From the NCBI GenBank assembly GCA_014361095.1, contig JACIWF010000036.1, positions 1 through 10,547 on the forward strand: DNA of 10,547 nt. Direction: 5' to 3'. The notes under the pieces were generated by a model. That model saw nothing but the letters and a program-made list of their open reading frames with translations. It was not told where the DNA came from and searched no databases. The DNA is from Hadesarchaea archaeon (lineage in GTDB: Archaea > Hadarchaeota > Hadarchaeia > Hadarchaeales > Hadarchaeaceae). The translations under genes were made by a program, and so were the position numbers. How positions within the stretch are numbered: position 1 is the first letter of the stretch; each line of letters opens with the position of its first letter. Shown piece after piece: positions 7,581 to 10,547 of this stretch.

Positions 7581-8861
7581 TCAGGCTCCGAACTTGGTGC
7601 TCTTGCCCATTAGGTCGATGACGATGGGGATGAGGTCCTTTCCCCGAATTCTACCCAGGCCCCCCTTTGCAGCCGCCCTCTCGCTGAATGTCTTAACGTC
7701 GTCGGTTCGCACGCCGGGGCCGGAGATGACCACCGGAACTGGGTCGGCGGTGTGGTTTTTGACTCCCACAGGTGTGGTGTGGTCGGCGGTGATGACGATG
7801 AAGTCAAAGGCGTCGATGAACTGGTTGATGATGGAGTCCACCCGCTCGATGATTTCTATCTTTGCTCTGATGTTTCCGTCGTGGCCCGCTTCGTCGGATC
7901 CTTTCACATGGAGCAGGACGAAGTCGTGATCCTTCAGTTGCTGCAGGACGGCCTTGGCCTTGGCGTTAAGGTCGGTGTTGACGCTACCGGTTGCACCAGG
8001 CACATCCACCACAGTCATCCCGGCCAGTTTGCAGACTCCTTTCACCAGCGCTGCGGCGGCAACACAGGCTCCTTTAATTCTGAACCTCTCCTGAAAAGGC
8101 CTCAAGTGGGGAACGATGCCACCACCGCGGATGAGCAGGTAGTTGGCCGGCGGCAGGCCATTCTTGGCGCGTTCGAGGTTGAGCGGGTGCTTCTTCAGGA
8201 CCTCGTGGGCCTTTTGGGAGAATTCGTTGAGCAGCTTTGCCGTCTTGGCCGCCCACCTCCGGCGCATCACGTATTTTCTAACTCCTCCGGCGATGATCGG
8301 GTATGCAGGGACAACCTCTTCCTGTGACTGTAAGAAGGGTTCGATCTTCAGCGGTTTCTTACCTTCCTCATGGGGATCAGAGTCGGAGACCTCGTGGGAG
8401 AGACCCTTGCCCCTGAGCACCAGAGTTGCCCGATGGCCGACAGTGCTCCTGAAGATGAACTCAGCCCCCTTGAGCTTGATTTTCTGTACCGCCTCAGCAA
8501 GTGGTTTGGTGTCCTGAATCCTTCCCGCCCTTCTGTCGGTGATGATCATGTTTTTATCCACGGTGGCGTAGTTGACCCTAAAGGCGATATCGCCGGGCCT
8601 GAGGTCGATGCCGGCTCCAGCCGCCTCAAATGGTCCCCGCCCCGTGTAGGTCTCATAGGGGTCGTAGCCCAGCAGGGCCAGATGGGCGGTGTCACTTCCT
8701 GGAGCTACTCCCGGAGCTATGGTGTCCATTATTCCGCTGATGCCGCGTTTGGCCAGCCAGTCCATGTTGGGCTTTTTGGCGATTTCCAGAGGGGTCTTGT
8801 ATGCCAGCGCAGGGATGGAGCGGTCGGCCATTCCGTCGCAGATGATCAAGAGCGTCTTCAT
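7581..8861 (-). CDS. apgM: 2,3-bisphosphoglycerate-independent phosphoglycerate mutase, archaeal ApgM type
   Basis: This cytoplasmic metalloenzyme interconverts 3- and 2-phosphoglycerate in glycolysis and gluconeogenesis. The 426-residue protein belongs to the alkaline-phosphatase-like ApgM family. Landmarks are the metal ligand in LLIICDGMADR (residue 9), the phosphoserine nucleophile S56 in APGSDTAHLALLGYDP, FEAAGAGIDL, the second metal block HVKGSDEAGHDG (318-329) and ITADHTTP (D360, H361). The frame stays open to 8939, but that extension runs back through the tRNA-Arg gene on the other strand and is not family-like. The ATG at 8861 gives the normal MKTLLIICDG start and lies 25 bases from a TATA element, fitting a leaderless transcript; an ATG at 8876 is less likely. 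The NifU-domain gene follows on the same strand. Confidence 0.95.
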   Translation of the reverse strand: MKTLLIICDGMADRSIPALAYKTPLEIAKKPNMDWLAKRGISGIMDTIAPGVAPGSDTAHLALLGYDPYETYTGRGPFEAAGAGIDLRPGDIAFRVNYATVDKNMIITDRRAGRIQDTKPLAEAVQKIKLKGAEFIFRSTVGHRATLVLRGKGLSHEVSDSDPHEEGKKPLKIEPFLQSQEEVVPAYPIIAGGVRKYVMRRRWAAKTAKLLNEFSQKAHEVLKKHPLNLERAKNGLPPANYLLIRGGGIVPHLRPFQERFRIKGACVAAAALVKGVCKLAGMTVVDVPGATGSVNTDLNAKAKAVLQQLKDHDFVLLHVKGSDEAGHDGNIRAKIEIIERVDSIINQFIDAFDFIVITADHTTPVGVKNHTADPVPVVISGPGVRTDDVKTFSERAAAKGGLGRIRGKDLIPIVIDLMGKSTKFGA

Positions 8862-8880
8862 CCACTCAACCAACATACAT

Positions 8881-8891
8881 ACTAATTTAGT
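8881..8891. promoter_or_regulatory. Near-palindromic TATA element between apgM and tRNA-Arg(UCG)
   Basis: ACTAATTTAGT is its own reverse complement except at the centre. Its centre (8886) is 25 bases from the apgM ATG on the minus strand and 22 bases from the 5' end of the tRNA on the plus strand. Both distances suit an archaeal TATA box, and no better box is visible for either gene. Shared bidirectional use is inferred. Confidence 0.45.
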
Positions 8892-8938
8892 AGTAAAAAA
8901 TAGTGTGGGGCCCGTGGCGCAGCCCGGATGGCGCGGCA

Positions 8939-8955
8939 AGTGGAACCACCCGCAT
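8939..8955 (+). other. tRNA intron 1, position 29/30 (17 nt)
   Basis: Removing these bases joins GCA to GG and restores the anticodon stem. A full bulge-helix-bulge can be drawn. The central helix pairs 8933-8936 (GCGG) with 8950-8953 (CCGC), four Watson-Crick pairs. The three-base bulges are 8937-8939 and 8954-8956. The outer helix pairs 8930-8932 with 8957-8959. The intron hairpin is GTG/CAC (8940-8942 with 8947-8949). Position 29/30 is non-canonical. Confidence 0.8.
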
Positions 8956-8963
8956 GGCTTCGG

Positions 8964-8976
8964 GCTTTGGGAGGAA
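8964..8976 (+). other. tRNA intron 2, canonical position 37/38 (13 nt)
   Basis: The central helix pairs 32-35 (CTTC, 8958-8961) with GAGG (8971-8974), including one U-G pair. The 3' bulge is AA|A at 8975-8977. On the 5' side the bulge runs into a six-base intron loop (8965-8970) with room for at most one closing pair, so the motif is effectively bulge-helix-loop and not a full BHB. Confidence 0.75.
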
Positions 8977-9035
8977 ACCTGTAGGTCGTGGGTTCAAATC
9001 CCACCGGGCCCGCCATTTCAAGAATTCAATTATTA

Positions 9036-9042
9036 TTTTTTT
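9036..9042 (+). terminator. T-run terminator after tRNA-Arg(UCG)
   Basis: Seven consecutive T in an A/T-rich stretch begin 21 bases after the encoded CCA, as expected for a factor-independent archaeal stop. No hairpin precedes it. Confidence 0.45.
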
Positions 9043-9058
9043 GGGTCAAGATAGCAAT

Positions 9059-9072
9059 GGACTGGTAGTCTA
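9059..9072 (+). repeat. Degenerate copy of the 5' end of tRNA-Arg(CCG)
   Basis: GGACTGGTAGTCTA matches the first 14 bases of the tRNA-Arg(CCG) gene (GGGCCGGTGGTCTA, 10028-10041) at 11 of 14 positions. All three differences are transitions. Similarity does not continue on either side. The pair would bracket the homing endonuclease gene as a direct repeat. Chance similarity is possible for so short a match. Confidence 0.35.
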
Positions 9073-9128
9073 AGGCAACATCATTTGCTCTCTTTAAACG
9101 AGTTCCACTCAAAACATCGATAGGAAGC

Positions 9129-10076
9129 ATGAGGTTACCTAATTATATAGAAGGATTTCCAGATTTTGTGTACTTGTATGGTATTGAGGAAATCCTGAAA
9201 AATTTGTGTCACCAGCTCCGTGAACATGGGAAGCTTAGGACTATCCTAAGAGAAAGGTTGGGTAAGCGGGCATGTTACATTTATGATTACACGAGTGGAA
9301 AATATGGCATTTCGCTTTGGTACATTCGGGAAATATTAGATATTTGGTCGCGGGTTACTGGGGGCAAGAAGGAAGAAGTTTTTGATAATATATTTGGTGC
9401 AGCTACTTCCTTTGGTTTTAGAAGAGAAAGAAAGCATGTGATGTTACCTAAAGTCATGACCGAAGACTTGGCTTATCTTGTGGGCGTGATTGTCGGAGAC
9501 GGTTGGGTTACATCTGATGGCGGCCTTGTCGGTATTGTCAGTGGAGATGAGGAATACCTTCGGTTTGTGATATCTAGTTTGTTTAAAAAACTCTTCGGTT
9601 GCGATGTCCATATACGGAGAGACCCAAGGAAAAATCACACGTATTTTCTCGAGACGCATTCTAAGATTATTAACGCTTTCTTAGTTCATGTTTTTGGATT
9701 CAAAAGGGGAAAGAAAGTACCAAAAATTCCCACAGTTTTCAAAAATTATCCTAAAAACATTCTCATAGAGTTTATTGCGGGATTTTTTGATACTGATGGC
9801 TCAGTCAATAAAAGCTCGTGCACGATCAAGTTCACCCAAAAGTCGAGAGAGATATTGGAACAGATCAAGGGAGAATTGGCATCCTTAGAAATTAGGTCAT
9901 CAATAAATTATGACAAGCGCTGGGATGGATGGGATTTGCGCTTATCGACTAAAGACAGAAAAAAGTTCTTCACTTTCATAAAGCCAAGGACCAAAAAGAA
10001 AAAAGCGATGGCTAAGAATGTGTTACTGGGCCGGTGGTCTAGCTTGGAAAAAGACGCGGGCCTCCGGTGTGCGTGA
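9129..10076 (+). CDS. LAGLIDADG homing endonuclease (two-motif, free-standing)
   Basis: The 315-residue protein has two LAGLIDADG helices: YLVGVIVGDG with catalytic D124 and FIAGFFDTDGS with D223. Two motifs in one chain mean a monomer that cuts a long asymmetric site. The first 110 residues have no motif I recognise and may form a helical DNA-binding extension. The ATG has only a weak upstream GGAAG. Residues from about 300 (GRWSSLEKDAGLRCA) and the TGA stop are encoded by the start and intron of the tRNA-Arg(CCG) gene, so the tail is probably not part of the original enzyme; the basic KKKKAMAK stretch just before it may mark the old C-terminus. It is A+T-rich (for example 22 G/C in the 60 bases from 9361), unlike the core genes, which suggests transfer. 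No intein splicing motifs are seen. Confidence 0.87.
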   Translation: MRLPNYIEGFPDFVYLYGIEEILKNLCHQLREHGKLRTILRERLGKRACYIYDYTSGKYGISLWYIREILDIWSRVTGGKKEEVFDNIFGAATSFGFRRERKHVMLPKVMTEDLAYLVGVIVGDGWVTSDGGLVGIVSGDEEYLRFVISSLFKKLFGCDVHIRRDPRKNHTYFLETHSKIINAFLVHVFGFKRGKKVPKIPTVFKNYPKNILIEFIAGFFDTDGSVNKSSCTIKFTQKSREILEQIKGELASLEIRSSINYDKRWDGWDLRLSTKDRKKFFTFIKPRTKKKKAMAKNVLLGRWSSLEKDAGLRCA

Positions 10077-10123
10077 GGCACGAAGAAAGCCCGAGATCAC
10101 GGGTTCGAATCCCGTCCGGCCCG
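10028..10123 (+). tRNA. tRNA-Arg(CCG) with one intron, CCA not encoded
   Basis: The acceptor stem GGGCCGG/CCGGCCC is perfect (10028-10034 with 10116-10122), with discriminator G at 10123 followed by CAT, so no CCA is encoded. The D stem is GTCT/AGAC (10037-10040 with 10052-10055), the anticodon stem CGGGC/GCCCG (10057-10061 with 10089-10093), and the T arm ACGGG-TTCGAAT-CCCGT (10099-10115). After removing 10068-10087 the loop is CTCCGGA, with U33 and anticodon CCG. It decodes CGG and complements the UCG isoacceptor upstream. Its first half and part of the intron are also in frame with the homing endonuclease gene, so its promoter must lie inside that gene; the A-rich stretch near 9990-10004 is a candidate TATA region. 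Confidence 0.92.
10068..10087 (+). other. tRNA intron, canonical position 37/38 (20 nt)
   Basis: The intron hairpin GTGC/GCAC (10069-10072 with 10078-10081) has a five-base loop and abuts a central helix of 32-35 (CTCC, 10062-10065) with GAAG (10082-10085). That helix contains one C-A mismatch. Bulges are G-G|T at 10066-10068 and AA|A at 10086-10088. The endonuclease stop codon TGA (10074-10076) lies in the hairpin loop. Confidence 0.85.
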
Positions 10124-10175
10124 CATCATTTTGGGTTCGGAACTCGTATAGAAGCCCGGAAAGTCATTAATTGTG

Positions 10176-10547
10176 GTGTTCTGGGACAAGTACTCAAAGC
10201 TGCTGGAGGACCGCGATATCCTCCGCTGACAAGATCAAAGATCCAGTTTTTCAGGCAGATGAGATCCCTCAGTGGGTTGAAATCTCCAGGATTGCGGTAC
10301 CACCGGACAAACTCATAAAAATACTGGTGCGTGAAGGGCTCCAGACCCTAAGACAGAATGGCTCTCATGTCATCCTGGCGAAAGAAGGCGTGCGGATAGT
10401 CGTTCCCGCACATCCAGGCAAGGATATCAAACCCGGGCTCGTCAGGGTGATAATCCGGGAAGCGAAGCTCACGCGCAAAAGGTTTTTGGAGCTGCTGGAA
10501 AAACGTAGAAAACGGCTTCGAAACTGGATGCATGACAACCAAAATGG
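10176..10547 (+). CDS. hicA: HicA-like mRNA interferase toxin, runs off the window; start unclear, possible frameshift
   Basis: From about 10291 to the window end the frame encodes a HicA-type domain: PPDKLIKILVREG, then RQNGSHVIL with the conserved histidine of these RNA-cleaving toxins, RIVVPAHPGKDIKPG, and a closing helix LTRKRFLELLE. HicA cleaves mRNA and is held by HicB, which would be next to it; none is visible before the edge. The start is unclear. The domain's frame opens at a TTG (10171), but its first codons look unlike protein. The frame one register away, from the GTG at 10176, reads VFWDKYSKLLEDRDILR and stops at 10227. One extra base near 10221-10230 would join it smoothly to DKIKDPVFQADEIPQW in the toxin frame. 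Either the gene is frameshifted or it starts internally. Domain call fairly sure; extent not. Confidence 0.6.

Larger units (their letters stand above)
8908..9015 (+). tRNA. tRNA-Arg(UCG) with two introns, CCA encoded
   Basis: The acceptor stem GGGCCCG/CGGGCCC is perfect (8908-8914 with 9005-9011), followed by discriminator G and encoded CCA (9013-9015). The D stem GCGC/GCGC (8917-8920 with 8931-8934) and the T arm GTGGG-TTCAAAT-CCCAC (8988-9004) are intact. The anticodon arm forms only after removing 8939-8955 and 8964-8976. Exons then read GCAGG-CTTCGGA-CCTGT, with five pairs (one G-U), U33, anticodon TCG and purine 37. The exons are 8908-8938, 8956-8963 and 8977-9015. The G discriminator and the acceptor/T-arm sequence resemble archaeal tRNA-Arg, in agreement with the anticodon. 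The tRNA reads CGA and possibly CGG codons. Without two introns no acceptable anticodon stem-loop can be drawn. Splicing itself is a prediction. Confidence 0.88.

Noticed and set aside
7752..8885. Long plus-strand frames opposite apgM (7752-8327, 8370-8885)
   Set aside because: They are antisense shadows of a strongly conserved enzyme gene and have no family-like motifs.
8862..8939. Upstream extension of apgM to an ATG at 8939
   Set aside because: It runs backward through the tRNA-Arg gene, is not family-like, and the TATA element and conserved N-terminus both point to the ATG at 8861.
9016..9128. A complete tRNA pseudogene in the gap before the endonuclease
   Set aside because: Only the 14-base 5' similarity is credible; GAGTTCCACTC at 9101-9111 recalls a T arm but the stem is three pairs and no acceptor partner exists.
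9129..10076. Intein reading of the LAGLIDADG protein
   Set aside because: No N-terminal Cys/Ser splice block or C-terminal HN motif, and no host protein on either side.
10067..10318. Plus-strand frame of 83 residues covering the tRNA 3' half and beyond
   Set aside because: It translates tRNA sequence and has no recognisable domain; the HicA frame in the same region is the coding one.

Overview
The window reads as a chromosomal segment of an archaeon, most likely from a euryarchaeal or related uncultivated lineage. The reasons are two tRNA-Arg genes with bulge-helix-bulge introns, a DacZ-type diadenylate cyclase, an archaeal ATP-dependent DNA ligase whose catalytic lysine is residue 249, ApgM-type phosphoglycerate mutase, a stand-alone archaeal DHH/RecJ-like nuclease, and TATA-like boxes placed for leaderless or short-leader transcripts. 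I cannot name the species. Most of the window is G+C-rich core genome; 9016-10027 is clearly A+T-rich and looks acquired.

Layout. Bases 1-128 hold no gene I can support. At 129-1558 (minus) lie the two subunits of a class I iron-sulfur fumarase, overlapping by 4 bp. They diverge from a DUF192 gene (1600-1974, plus). Then comes a plus-strand pair: dacZ (c-di-AMP synthase, 2036-2914) and the DNA ligase (2953-4668). A DHH phosphoesterase (4724-6121, minus) converges on the ligase and diverges from mtnA (6295-7314, plus), whose leader has a hairpin covering part of its ribosome-binding site. mtnA converges on, and overlaps by 11 bp, a minus-strand pair of apgM (8861-7581) and a small NifU-type Fe-S scaffold domain gene (7531-7304).

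Accessory end. tRNA-Arg(UCG), 8908-9015, appears to carry two short introns, which leaves the anticodon on an 8-nt exon. It diverges from apgM around a near-palindromic TATA element. Next is an A+T-rich gap and a two-motif LAGLIDADG homing endonuclease (9129-10076). The last codons and stop of this gene lie inside the next gene, tRNA-Arg(CCG) (10028-10123), which has its own 20-nt intron. A degraded 14-bp copy of the start of that tRNA lies just upstream of the endonuclease gene. The window ends in a HicA-like toxin gene that runs off the edge and may be frameshifted.

The core genes cover fumarate/malate interconversion, glycolysis/gluconeogenesis, methylthioribose or nucleoside salvage, Fe-S assembly, DNA repair and second-messenger synthesis. 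The part most worth a second look is 8881-10547: the intron-rich tRNA-Arg pair, with a homing endonuclease fused into one of them.
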